A stretch of 64,000 bases of DNA from DASVCN01 sp040905665 (GTDB lineage Bacteria > Deinococcota > Deinococci > Deinococcales > Trueperaceae). Shown here one piece after another: positions 15,898 to 25,184 of the stretch; positions within the stretch are counted from its first letter, which is position 1, and every line of letters starts with the position of its first letter. Location: NCBI GenBank assembly GCA_040905665.1, contig JBBDRD010000026.1, forward strand, positions 1 through 64,000, read 5' to 3'. The notes under the pieces were generated by a model. The model worked only from the letters and a program-made list of their open reading frames with translations. It was not told where the DNA came from and did not search any database. The position numbers and the translations under genes are program-made.

Positions 15898-17733
15898 TTA
15901 CCACGTTGCTTTCTCGGTCGACTTGTGCCGGTACATCAGGTCATCGGCCTTGCGGAGAAGGCTCTCGGCGTCGCTACCGTCCTCGGGGTAGGAGGCGATG
16001 CCGAAGGAGGCGGAGAGGGAATGGTCGCCCAGCCGCACCCGGGCGATAGCTGCCCGGTACCTCTCGGCTACCAAAAAGGCTTGGTTGCTGTCGACCTGTG
16101 GCAGGATGAGGGCGAATTCATCGCCACCCCAGCGAAAAACGCTGTCCCCTTCACGACGCTCGCGCTTTATTGCCTCGCCTACTTGCACCAGCGCCCGGTC
16201 CCCGGCTTGGTGGCCTACCTTGTCGTTGATCCGCTTGAAACCGTCCAGATCGATCATCACCAGGTTGAAGGCCTGTCCGTAACGGCGGGCCCGCGCCAAC
16301 TCCACATTCAGTTGGCGGTTGAACCCCTCGCGGTTGCCCAACCCGGTTAGGCCGTCGGTAATCACTGCTCGCTCGAGCGCGTCACGGTAGAGCGTTTGTC
16401 GGATGATCACGGCTATCTGCTGGGCGAAGGTTTCGGCCAACAGCAGCGCGTGCGACCCGAAGGGGTTTGAGGCGGCGAAGCTATCGATGTTGAGCATTCC
16501 CAGCACCTTGCCGCCGTAGCTTATCGGGACGCAGATGTTCGCGGTGATTTCGGCTAGCCGCCCACTCGCAACAAGCGTAGCTCGCTGCTCGTCGGTATCG
16601 AGACCGGCCATGCTCGCCAACATGATCTCGGCGCCCTCGAGAAGCCGGGGAACGCCTCTGACGAAATCTTCCTCGTTGCCGGCGTACCACCTGAGCTGAG
16701 TACGGTGGCTAACTCCGGTGATCTTTCCGAGCGAGAATCGGTCGTACCCCTCGGCGGCCACGAACTCGAACTCGTTCTCCTCGTAAAGCATCAGTGAACC
16801 CGCCTCGGCTCCGGGTATGAGACGAATCGCCGACTTTACCGTCTCCTCGAACAGTTGCGCCGGCTCGTCCGATTGCGCCAGGTTGCGGATGGCCTCGAGC
16901 ATCTCCACCAGCTGGGTATGAAGGCTCACTCGTTCCAGCGCCTCTTCCACCATCTTTCCGAAGGCCAACAGGGTGCGCAGCACCTCCGGTTGGAAGGCGT
17001 CGAACGAATCGTGCTCGATGTTCAGCACGGCAGCTACCCGTTCCTCCATCATCAGGGGAATCGCCAACTCCGAGTGCGTTTTGGGTGAATTGGGGCCTCT
17101 GATATAATTCGGATGCTTGCGCACATCCGGGATGTACAGCGGCTCCTTGGAAAGTGCAGCCTCACCCACCACCGACTCGAGCGGAAGTCGGAACTCTGAC
17201 GGAACCTCCCATTGACGGCTGGCCAGCAAGGTGAACGCGTCGTCTCGCGGTACGAAGACGTGGGCGTGAGTAAAGTCCAAAATGTCGGCGAGCATTCGCA
17301 GGACGGTGCGGAAGAGTACCTCGGTATTATCGGCCTTCTGCAGTGACATGGCTGCCTCGGTCAGGAGGCGGGTACGACGCGTGCCCTCGACTTCCCGCCG
17401 ATCACCTGCAAGGGTACGCAGGTGAAGCAGGTGCCCAGCCACCTTGACGGGCAGGAGTAGCGCCGCCAGACTAAGCATCTCGCTCGTTGCGAGGTTCACA
17501 CTTGCCGGCGACACGAGCCAGATGAATAGCCCCGTTGCGACGAGCGTGATGGTACTAGCGAAGATGCCGAACAGGGCCGCGATAGTCATTACTCCACTGC
17601 CCAGGAAGATGCCCAGCCACAAGTGAGGGAGCTGCAAGAAGACGGCGGTCACCATCAGAACCAGGGCGATAACCGCAACCAGCCGTGGCCTGAGCGGCGA
17701 GGGTCTTCTCTTTGTTGGAGCGGGCGCGGTCAT
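15898..17733 (-). CDS. GAF-GAF-GGDEF diguanylate cyclase, membrane anchored
   Basis: A 611-residue enzyme predicted to make cyclic di-GMP from two GTP. Four hydrophobic segments (about 15-100) precede a GAF domain (about 130-280), a second GAF (about 290-440) and a C-terminal GGDEF domain. The signature RWGGDEFALILP is intact. The inhibitory site RxxD is present as REGD five residues before it. LTGLGNREGFNRQL marks the domain start. GAAAGG before the ATG gives a ribosome site. It is divergent from ftsK. The GAF ligand is unknown. Confidence 0.92.
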   Translation of the reverse strand: MTAPAPTKRRPSPLRPRLVAVIALVLMVTAVFLQLPHLWLGIFLGSGVMTIAALFGIFASTITLVATGLFIWLVSPASVNLATSEMLSLAALLLPVKVAGHLLHLRTLAGDRREVEGTRRTRLLTEAAMSLQKADNTEVLFRTVLRMLADILDFTHAHVFVPRDDAFTLLASRQWEVPSEFRLPLESVVGEAALSKEPLYIPDVRKHPNYIRGPNSPKTHSELAIPLMMEERVAAVLNIEHDSFDAFQPEVLRTLLAFGKMVEEALERVSLHTQLVEMLEAIRNLAQSDEPAQLFEETVKSAIRLIPGAEAGSLMLYEENEFEFVAAEGYDRFSLGKITGVSHRTQLRWYAGNEEDFVRGVPRLLEGAEIMLASMAGLDTDEQRATLVASGRLAEITANICVPISYGGKVLGMLNIDSFAASNPFGSHALLLAETFAQQIAVIIRQTLYRDALERAVITDGLTGLGNREGFNRQLNVELARARRYGQAFNLVMIDLDGFKRINDKVGHQAGDRALVQVGEAIKRERREGDSVFRWGGDEFALILPQVDSNQAFLVAERYRAAIARVRLGDHSLSASFGIASYPEDGSDAESLLRKADDLMYRHKSTEKATW

Positions 17734-17837
17734 GAAGCCTTTCAGCCTTGCTATCTTGGCGCCAACAGCATACCGTCCGAGTCAACGGGTGGCCGCGAAG
17801 AATAAATCTTTTCGCCTTCGTAAGCTGGACCCCACGA

Positions 17838-17843
17838 TAGACT
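17838..17843 (+). promoter_or_regulatory. -10 box for leaderless ftsK
   Basis: TAGACT ends 7 nt before the GTG of ftsK. Only GAGGG sits in the gap, too close to the start for a normal ribosome site. Confidence 0.4.
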
Positions 17844-17850
17844 TGAGGGC

Positions 17851-20800
17851 GTGGCTGGAAAGGGCAAGGGCAGAAAGAGCGTTAAGGGCGGACAGGTCGA
17901 TCTCGAAGCGATCGGTTTGGTCCTGTTGGCCCTCGGTATCTTCGTCGTGGGAATCCTCATACCGCAGTTGCCCACCGGCGACTTCGGGTCCGACCTACGC
18001 GGCTGGTTGACGGGTCGAGCCGGTTGGGGCGCTTACGCCCTTCCCTGGCCGCTCCTCGCTCTGGGGGGACTTTTCCTGCTGCGCCGGAACCCGCCTGGTT
18101 GGCCGCGCGTCTTGTTGGGTTACATCATCCTTGCGGCCGGCTCGTGGCTGGTGCTGGCGTTGTTGCTGCCGGCGCCGGCCGGGGCCTGGGGAGAGGCGTT
18201 GCGGGCGCAGGTCGCGGGTGCGGCCGGCGGATTCGCGGTGCTTCCGGCGCTGCTGGTGGTGACGCTGGGGATCGAAATCATCATGCGCTGGCGCCCCACT
18301 CTGATCGTACGCGTAGGCGCGATTCGGATTGTGCAAACGGTGCGCAGTAGCTACAAGAGCGCCGTGGCGGCCCGGCGACGCGCTAGGGAGCGGGCCGCGT
18401 TCCACGCCGACGTCGCCCTCGAGCGCGGCAAGCTGGTCGAGCTGGACAAGGACCTGCGCGCTCTTTCATCGCTCTATCCCGGATCGGCCGAACTGGACAA
18501 GTGGCGTAAGGCCTTGCAGGGGTCGCGCTCTCGTCTTACCGATTCCGACGCCGGAACGCTCGAGGACGTACGGCTGGACGTGAAGGCCTGGCAGGATGCG
18601 GTAGCAGACTTCGCTCGAGACCGCGCCGCGGAACTTTCGGCGACCTTGCAAGCGGAGGGCGTCACGGGTTTCGAGGAGTGGGCGCGCGGCGTCAAGTCGC
18701 AAGTCGACGACCAGCTGAGCGGTGCGAGTGTCACGGCCGAGGCGCTCGACGACCTGCGCAAGGCGCTGGCGTTGGACCTGACGGCCCTCACCGAGCGCCA
18801 CCGTCGGCTGAGCCGGGAGCGTGACCTGACGGTGGGGGCGCTCCGTGACGCCCGGCCGCGCGACTTGGAGCGCATAGGCAAGGAGCACGCCAAGAGGTTG
18901 GGAGCTTTCGCTCAGGTAGAGGAGGACGCGCGCAAGCTAGCGGCCGAAGCGGAACTGCTCGAGGAGTGGCGGCCCTTCATCGATGAGCTGGAGCATCTCA
19001 GGCTGGAGCTGGGGGACGTCCTCGAGTTGACCGATTACGATCGCACCCTGGGCGGCGAGCTGCACGAGAAGCGGCGACCGGTGCTCAAACAACTCGATGG
19101 GTGGCGGCAAGCCCTCGCTGCAGTCGAAGACCGGGCGCGCCGCGCTTTAGCGGAAGCGGCAGCAGCGGCGGCCGAGTCCGAGGCAGAGGCCGAAGCAGAG
19201 GCCGAAGCAGCTATGGTGGCAGCCGCGGCCGCGGAGGAAGCCGCCTTCGCCGCCTCCTCAGACCCGATGCCGGTCGCCGTTGGCGCAGGAGCGGCGGGCG
19301 CAGCAATGGGCAGCGATCAGTTGGCGCGAGCACAGGATGCATTCTCTGGCGTTCCCGAGGTGCCTTGGGAGCTGAGCGACGACGAACGAGCGGCATTGGC
19401 AGCCGGCGATCACGACACGTCTGGCGACTCGCCCGAGGTGGGCGGCATCCCCATCCAGCTGCCAGGGCATGACCTGCTCGACGGTATCGAAGCGGGACAG
19501 CGGGAGAACCCCGGTGCCTTGGCCAACGAGGTGCGCGAGCGGGTTCGAAAGATCGACGAAACGCTGGCCAACTTCAAGCTCGAGGGGCGGGTCGTGTCCT
19601 CCGTGCGGGGTCCAACCGTTACTCGTTTCGAAGTCGAACCGGCGCCGGGCGAGAAGATCAGCCGTTTCGCCAACCTATCCGATGATCTGGCGCTGGCGAT
19701 GGCCGTGGGTTCGGTCCGTATTGAAGCGCCGATTCCAGGCAAGAGCGTTATCGGCCTCGAGGTCCCCAACGCCAGCCGCGACCTCATCCGCTTCCGGCAG
19801 GCTGCCGAATCGCCGGCCTTCCGCCGCGCCAAGGCGCGTTTGCCTCTGATTCTGGGTCAGTCGATCGACGGCGAGATGGTAGTTGGCGATCTGGCGAAGA
19901 TGCCGCACCTGCTCGTCGCCGGCTCCACCGGCTCGGGTAAATCGGTCGCGGTTAACACCCTCATCGGCAGCCTTCTCTATAAGTTCCTGCCCACCGAGTT
20001 GCGCTTCTTGATGGTCGATCCCAAGATGGTCGAACTCACTCCGTTCGACGGGATTCCCCACCTGCTGCGCCCGGTCGTCACCAACCCCAACGACGCGGCC
20101 GGCGTGCTGTTGGGCGCTGTGGGCCATATGGAGCGGCGCTACAAGATGATGAGCCGTATTGGCGCCAAGAATCTCGACCAGTACAACGAGAAGGCCAAGA
20201 ATCTCGACATGCCGCAGCTTCCCTTCGTCGTAATCATCATCGACGAGCTGGCCGATCTGATGATTACCTCGCCCAAGGAGGTCGAGAGCGCGATCATGCG
20301 GCTGGCGCAGATGGCCCGCGCCACCGGTATGCATCTTGTCCTCGCCACGCAACGTCCGAGCGTCGATATCCTCACCAGTCTTATCAAGGTAAACGTGCCC
20401 GCTCGGGTGGCTTTCGCGGTCTCCAGTGGCCACGATTCCCGAACCATCCTCGACACGATGGGAGCCGAGCGGTTGGTGGGCATGGGCGACATGCTCTTCT
20501 ACCAGCCGGGGCAGGTAAAGCCGGTGCGCTTGCAGGGGCCATTCATAAGCGAGAATGAAACGGCGGCGCTGGCCGCGTTCCTGCGCCGTCAGTACTTCGA
20601 CGACGAGTTCGTCGAGGCGTATGGCGCCGATTTCGACCCGCCCTCACTGCACGAGTCGGAGGCCGAGGGGCTTATCGACTGGAACGACGACAAGCTCAGG
20701 GCCGCCGCCGAGCTGGTGATCCAGGAGGGTCAGGCGAGCGTCTCGCGCCTGCAGCGGCGCCTGCAGGTCGGTCACGCTCGTGCCGGTAAGTTGATGGACT

Positions 20801-20898
20801 CGCTGGAGGCGTTGGGAGTGGTGGGGAACCATTCCGGCTCGAAACCACGCGATGTGCTGGTCGACATGCATGAGCTGCCGAACATATTCGGGAAGTAA
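17851..20898 (+). CDS. ftsK: FtsK/SpoIIIE-type DNA translocase
   Basis: A 1,015-residue septal DNA pump. Four or so transmembrane helices lie at about 20-165. A long helical, Ala/Glu-rich linker (about 170-470, with near-pure Ala-Glu tracts at 430-470) is followed by a second linker and the RecA-like motor. Walker A GSTGSGKS is near residue 690, Walker B VVIIIDELADLM near 795, and TGMHLVLATQRPSVDILT follows. The C-terminal gamma winged helix (about 945-1010) reads ELVIQEGQASVSRLQRRLQVG and would bind KOPS-like sites. mreD begins 44 nt downstream. Confidence 0.95.
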   Translation: MAGKGKGRKSVKGGQVDLEAIGLVLLALGIFVVGILIPQLPTGDFGSDLRGWLTGRAGWGAYALPWPLLALGGLFLLRRNPPGWPRVLLGYIILAAGSWLVLALLLPAPAGAWGEALRAQVAGAAGGFAVLPALLVVTLGIEIIMRWRPTLIVRVGAIRIVQTVRSSYKSAVAARRRARERAAFHADVALERGKLVELDKDLRALSSLYPGSAELDKWRKALQGSRSRLTDSDAGTLEDVRLDVKAWQDAVADFARDRAAELSATLQAEGVTGFEEWARGVKSQVDDQLSGASVTAEALDDLRKALALDLTALTERHRRLSRERDLTVGALRDARPRDLERIGKEHAKRLGAFAQVEEDARKLAAEAELLEEWRPFIDELEHLRLELGDVLELTDYDRTLGGELHEKRRPVLKQLDGWRQALAAVEDRARRALAEAAAAAAESEAEAEAEAEAAMVAAAAAEEAAFAASSDPMPVAVGAGAAGAAMGSDQLARAQDAFSGVPEVPWELSDDERAALAAGDHDTSGDSPEVGGIPIQLPGHDLLDGIEAGQRENPGALANEVRERVRKIDETLANFKLEGRVVSSVRGPTVTRFEVEPAPGEKISRFANLSDDLALAMAVGSVRIEAPIPGKSVIGLEVPNASRDLIRFRQAAESPAFRRAKARLPLILGQSIDGEMVVGDLAKMPHLLVAGSTGSGKSVAVNTLIGSLLYKFLPTELRFLMVDPKMVELTPFDGIPHLLRPVVTNPNDAAGVLLGAVGHMERRYKMMSRIGAKNLDQYNEKAKNLDMPQLPFVVIIIDELADLMITSPKEVESAIMRLAQMARATGMHLVLATQRPSVDILTSLIKVNVPARVAFAVSSGHDSRTILDTMGAERLVGMGDMLFYQPGQVKPVRLQGPFISENETAALAAFLRRQYFDDEFVEAYGADFDPPSLHESEAEGLIDWNDDKLRAAAELVIQEGQASVSRLQRRLQVGHARAGKLMDSLEALGVVGNHSGSKPRDVLVDMHELPNIFGK

Positions 20899-20942
20899 AG
20901 GGAGAGTAGCGTGCCGCACAAAGAGAGGGACGAAAGCTAAAG

Positions 20943-21434
20943 ATGCGGCTTCTTGTCTTCTACCTGCTGCTGGTCGTGGGTCAAGGATTCCTGTCGGCGA
21001 TGCTCTCCCCGCTGCCCGGCCCCGACCTCTTCCTGCTGGCGGTGCTTACGCTCATGGGCCGGTTGGCGCCGTGGCAGTTGGTCGCGGCCGCCTACGGCAT
21101 TGGCTTGTTGCAGGACGTCATCGGAAACGGCGTGTTGGGTCTTCACGCGTTCACCCTTGCCGCTGCGGCGATGGCGGCGATCTCTGTCACCGCCCAACTC
21201 TCGCAGGTCGGGTTCTTCGAGCGTCTGGTCAAGCTGCTGGCCGCCCTGATCGGAAAGTGGCTGGCGATGGCCGGCTTGGTTGTATGGCTCAGCGGATCAT
21301 CTGAAACGTTGACCTCACTGCCGGTGGTTGCGGTCTTCGATATAGGCTTCACGGTAGTCGTGGGACTGTGGCTGCTGCCTTGGGCCGACGCCCTCTTCGA
21401 ACGAACGGCGGTGCTCCGCAAGGAGCTGCTGTGA
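20943..21434 (+). CDS. mreD: Rod-shape determining protein MreD
   Basis: A 163-residue membrane protein with five predicted helices, matching MreD in size and in the segment SPLPGPDLFLLAVLTLMGRL. It links the elongasome to PBP2, encoded by the next gene. Its TGA overlaps the mrdA GTG by 4 bp (GTGA), so the two are coupled. mreB and mreC, which usually precede mreD, are not here; ftsK takes that place. Confidence 0.8.
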   Translation: MRLLVFYLLLVVGQGFLSAMLSPLPGPDLFLLAVLTLMGRLAPWQLVAAAYGIGLLQDVIGNGVLGLHAFTLAAAAMAAISVTAQLSQVGFFERLVKLLAALIGKWLAMAGLVVWLSGSSETLTSLPVVAVFDIGFTVVVGLWLLPWADALFERTAVLRKELL

Positions 21435-23212
21435 TCTCCCGACTCAGGCTACTACTGGCGGTTCTGCTTACCTTCCTGGTGATCTTTACCGGTCGGCTCA
21501 TGTACTTGCAGTTGGCCATGGCAGAGCAGTTCACTGCCCTCTCTGCCCAGAACTTCCTCGAGGAGCAGCGCATATCTCCTCTGAGGGGTCGAATTCTGGC
21601 TCGCGACGGAACAGTCCTGGCCGACAATCGCATCGCCTACGACCTGATGTTTACCGGTGGACCCGTCGAGCATTGGGAACGGCTGCAGTTCGTGCTGACC
21701 ATGGACGGAGAACCACGTGAGCCGGACCTCTCTCAGAAAGACGAGCGAGAACAAGGCGCGGTGCTCGCCTGGAACATCCCCGATCGGCTCATTCCCGGCG
21801 TCGAGGAGCTGGTCGCGGGACAGCCGAACCTGTACCTGCGAGAACGTATAGAGCGGAGTTATCCGACCAACCTGGCAGCACATCTGGTCGGCTACACCAC
21901 CTTGGCCGACCCGGTACGATTTCCCGGTTACGCCAAGGATGAGCTGGTAGGCGTGATGGGGATCGAAGCGGGAATGGAGCGTCAACTGTTCGGCGCGGCA
22001 GGCTCCAAGCTAGTGGAAGTCAACAACCGACGGGTAATGCTTCGCGAGACGGAGCTGGTGCCCGCGCAACCGGGAACCGATGTCGTGCTCACCGTCGACC
22101 CTCAGTTGCAGCGCCTGGCCGAGGACGTCCTGCTGCAAGCGATCGAGTACGTCAACGCCGATCACGCTCGCAATAAGTTACCGCTCGTGGAGACGGTACG
22201 TGGCTCGTTGTTGGCTGCCGATCCGGACACAGGCGAGCTGTTGGCAATGGCCAGCACACCCTCCTTCGACCAGAACATCTTCACCCACCGTCCCACCGAT
22301 CCCGAGGAGCTCGCCGCGGTGCTCAACGACGGCATTTACTTCCCTCTGCAAAACCGCGCTGTCGAGGCCTATCCGCCCGCTTCCACCTTCAAGATGGTTA
22401 CCAGTTCCACGCTGCTGGATGATGGTTATCTATCGCCCGGTACTCGATTCGCCTGTAGCGCGGGGCTACGCTATGGCGGAATCCTGTGGCAGAACTGGGC
22501 TACCTATGACCGCGGGAACTACGACGTTACCGACGCGATAGGTGACTCGTGCAACACCTTCTACTGGCGGGCGGCATTGGCCACCCCCGACTTCTCACGG
22601 GGTTGGGCGCCGTTCATTCGCGACCTCACCGAGCGGGCGAGGGAGTTCGGCTACGGCTCGCTGGTGGGCGTGCCCTTGCCAGAGGAGAAGGCGGGCAGAG
22701 TTCCTGATGAGGAGTGGGTGCGTGGGGCGACCGGTGAGCCGTGGTATCCGGGTTACACGCTCAATACAACTATCGGCCAGGGTGACGTTCTTGCCACGCC
22801 TTTGCAGACGCTCCAGTCCGTCATCACCCTGGCCAACTCCGGCCGCATGGTGGTTCCGCGGGTGGTGAAGTCGGTGGGAGGTGTCGAGAAGCCCAGCGAG
22901 GAGCGGATCGTGCCGGGTCGCTTCTGGTCGACTTTGCGCACCGGCATGCGCAAGATGATTACCGACTACGGCTCCAGCAGCTTCCTGGGTCCGGCAGCGC
23001 AGTTCCCCATCGAGGTCGCCGGCAAGACCGGTACTGCCGAGAACGGTCAGGGTGTGGGGCTCGAGCATGTCTGGTTCATGGGCTACGCCCCGCTCGAGGA
23101 GCCTGAAATTGCCGTCGTGGTATTCATTGAGTACGCGGGCTCCAGTTCGGCTGTTGCCGTTCCTGTGGCGCGTGACTTTTTGCTGGGCTATCTGGGAATC
23201 GAGGGACGATGA
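21431..23212 (+). CDS. mrdA: Penicillin-binding protein 2 (elongasome transpeptidase)
   Basis: A 593-residue class B PBP that cross-links peptidoglycan during side-wall growth. One N-terminal transmembrane helix (about 8-28) is followed by the pedestal (RISPLRGRILARDGTVLADN) and the transpeptidase domain. Active-site motifs are STFK in YPPASTFKM, SCN in GDSCNTFYW and KTG in VAGKTGTAEN. I chose GTG 21431, preceded by AAGGAG and overlapping mreD, over a longer frame from 21368 inside mreD. minC follows with a 4-bp ATGA overlap. Confidence 0.94.
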   Translation: MISRLRLLLAVLLTFLVIFTGRLMYLQLAMAEQFTALSAQNFLEEQRISPLRGRILARDGTVLADNRIAYDLMFTGGPVEHWERLQFVLTMDGEPREPDLSQKDEREQGAVLAWNIPDRLIPGVEELVAGQPNLYLRERIERSYPTNLAAHLVGYTTLADPVRFPGYAKDELVGVMGIEAGMERQLFGAAGSKLVEVNNRRVMLRETELVPAQPGTDVVLTVDPQLQRLAEDVLLQAIEYVNADHARNKLPLVETVRGSLLAADPDTGELLAMASTPSFDQNIFTHRPTDPEELAAVLNDGIYFPLQNRAVEAYPPASTFKMVTSSTLLDDGYLSPGTRFACSAGLRYGGILWQNWATYDRGNYDVTDAIGDSCNTFYWRAALATPDFSRGWAPFIRDLTERAREFGYGSLVGVPLPEEKAGRVPDEEWVRGATGEPWYPGYTLNTTIGQGDVLATPLQTLQSVITLANSGRMVVPRVVKSVGGVEKPSEERIVPGRFWSTLRTGMRKMITDYGSSSFLGPAAQFPIEVAGKTGTAENGQGVGLEHVWFMGYAPLEEPEIAVVVFIEYAGSSSAVAVPVARDFLLGYLGIEGR

Positions 23213-23766
23213 GAACACGCGGAACCCGTGGCGGGATACTACTCAGTCTCGATGCGGGAGACAGCGTTGAAGCGGTGGCGGCGGTTCTCGACAACAGCAG
23301 TGAGTTGCTGGCCGGCAAGGTAATCGTCGAGGTAGCCGAACGTGTTCCCTGGTCGGTACTCGAGCTCCTCTCGTCACGCATTGGGGATGCCGGCGGGGAG
23401 CTCCTCGAGCTGCGTCCTCCCACGGCGGTTATCCAGGCGCGTGGGGAGACGAGAATCATTGCTCGGACGGTGAGGAGCGGCGCCAAGTTGGAATCGAGCG
23501 GCTCGATAGTGATACTGGGCGACGTGAACGCCGGCGCCGAACTCATCGCCAACGACGACATAATCGTAATCGGCGCCTTGCGCGGCTTGGCTCACGCCGG
23601 CGCCGGCGGTAACGAAAAGGCGGTCATCTGGGCGCAACAGGTCCTCTCCCCACAGCTGCGCATCGGTAGCGCGCTGGCGCAAGCCTCCGAGGGTGGCGGC
23701 GGCGCCCGCGGTCCCGAAGTCGCCCACCTACGGGAGGGCGCGATCGTCCTGCGCCCATGGAACTGA
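23209..23766 (+). CDS. minC: Septum site-determining protein MinC
   Basis: A 185-residue inhibitor of FtsZ assembly. The N-terminal domain (about 1-75) is divergent. The C-terminal beta-helix domain is clear: VRSGAKLESSGSIVILGDVN, AGAELIANDDIIVIGALRG, and AHAGAGGNEKAVIWAQ. It starts inside the mrdA stop. minD, needed to recruit MinC to the membrane, is not next to it; a thiolase gene follows. Confidence 0.9.
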   Translation: MRTRGTRGGILLSLDAGDSVEAVAAVLDNSSELLAGKVIVEVAERVPWSVLELLSSRIGDAGGELLELRPPTAVIQARGETRIIARTVRSGAKLESSGSIVILGDVNAGAELIANDDIIVIGALRGLAHAGAGGNEKAVIWAQQVLSPQLRIGSALAQASEGGGGARGPEVAHLREGAIVLRPWN

Positions 23767-23777
23767 CGGAGTGCAGT

Positions 23778-23808
23778 TGACGCGGTGGAGCTGACGCGGT
23801 GGAGCTGA
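23778..23808. repeat. Short tandem duplication after minC
   Basis: The 15-bp unit TGACGCGGTGGAGCT occurs twice in direct succession between minC and the thiolase gene. No function is evident. Confidence 0.5.
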
Positions 23809-23827
23809 TGAAGCCGGGCGTGGGGCG

Positions 23828-25003
23828 GTGACTCGCGAGGCGGTCGTGGTTACGGCATTACGCACCCCGGTCGGTCGGGCGCACAAGGGACAGTTACGAG
23901 ATACCCGGCCCGACGATCTTGCAGCCATGTTGATCAAGGGGGCTCTGGAGCAAACGCCGGGACTCACGCCGGAACGAGTCGACGATGTACTGCTGGGCAA
24001 CGCTCATCCCGAAGGGGAGGCGGGGTATAACTTCGCTCGCTTGGCAGTGCAGATCGCCGGGCTACCAGACCGCACCGCCGCAGCGACTATCAACCGCTTT
24101 TGCGCCAGCGGCCTGCAGACTATCGTTCAGGGAAGCCACGCGGTTTCGGCGGGGATGGCCGACGTCGTGCTGGCCGGCGGCAGCGACTGCAGCAGTCGGG
24201 TACCGATGGGGGGTCACACCCTGTCGATCAACCGTTCGCTTGCACGAGTCAAACCGGGGGCCTACCACGCGATGGGGGAGACGGCCGAGGCGGTAGCTCG
24301 AAAGTTCGCCATTAGCCGTGAGCGGCAGGACGCCTTCGCCCTGCAGTCGCATGCCAAGGCCGTGGCCGCGTATGAGGGCGGTCGTTTCAAGAAGCAAATG
24401 ATGAGCGTCACCACTCGAGTCAAGGACGCCGAGGGCGCCTGGCAAGAGGTAGTGCTCGAGCGCGACGAGGGTCCGCGTGCAAACTCCAGCATGGCGGCGC
24501 TCGCCGCACTCTCGCCTGTGTTCGCCTATGACGCCGCCGCCACAGTCACCGCCGGCAACTCGAGCCCGCTCAATGACGGGGCCGCGATGACGGTGATTAT
24601 GAGCGCGCAGGATGCCCGGGCCCTGGGACTAACGCCGCTGGCGAGGTTGGTGCAGGCTGCGGTAGTTGGCGTGCCTCCCGAGATCATGGGCATTGGACCT
24701 GTTCCGGCAATTCGGGAACTTCTACGGAAAACCGGTCTATCGGTAGACGACATCGATCTATTCGAGATAAATGAGGCGTTCGCCTCACAATGCAGCTACT
24801 CCCAGGAGGAGTTGGGAATCCCGTCCGAGAAGCTCAATGTCAACGGAGGCGCGATAGCGATCGGCCATCCGTTGGGTGCAACTGGGGCGCGGATAGCAGC
24901 GGATCTTTTTGCCGAGATGGAGCGGCGCGCATCTCGCTACGGCATCATCTCGATGTGCGTGGGTGGAGGACAGGGGATGGCAGCGCTGTTCGAGCGGCCC
25001 TAG
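23828..25003 (+). CDS. fadA: Acetyl-CoA C-acyltransferase (thiolase)
   Basis: A 391-residue thiolase that splits 3-oxoacyl-CoA, or condenses acetyl-CoA in reverse. Family landmarks: VVVTALRTPVGRAHKG at the N-terminus, the nucleophilic Cys in INRFCASGLQ (about residue 88), the FEINEAF segment, the catalytic His in GHPLGATGAR, and the second Cys in MCVGGGQG. The start is GTG. No other beta-oxidation gene is adjacent, so a degradative (fadA) rather than biosynthetic role is an assumption. Confidence 0.9.
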   Translation: MTREAVVVTALRTPVGRAHKGQLRDTRPDDLAAMLIKGALEQTPGLTPERVDDVLLGNAHPEGEAGYNFARLAVQIAGLPDRTAAATINRFCASGLQTIVQGSHAVSAGMADVVLAGGSDCSSRVPMGGHTLSINRSLARVKPGAYHAMGETAEAVARKFAISRERQDAFALQSHAKAVAAYEGGRFKKQMMSVTTRVKDAEGAWQEVVLERDEGPRANSSMAALAALSPVFAYDAAATVTAGNSSPLNDGAAMTVIMSAQDARALGLTPLARLVQAAVVGVPPEIMGIGPVPAIRELLRKTGLSVDDIDLFEINEAFASQCSYSQEELGIPSEKLNVNGGAIAIGHPLGATGARIAADLFAEMERRASRYGIISMCVGGGQGMAALFERP

Positions 25004-25184
25004 CCTCAAAAGCAGTCACCTAGCTCAACCCGAGCGACTACAGAGGTACACCAGCGCACCGCTTATAGGCAGAACAGTGCGCGGCGCCCTGACGACTTCC
25101 TGCAGCATGGTTACGGTAGTGGGATGATGCGCACCGGGGCTACGATAGCAAACGTTTACGCGTTCTCTTGGGAGTAGCTGCGGA

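Noticed and set aside
25150..25157. AAACGTTT palindrome before the flippase-like gene, suggestive of a LacI-type operator
   Set aside because: It is too short, with poor flanking symmetry and no regulator nearby.
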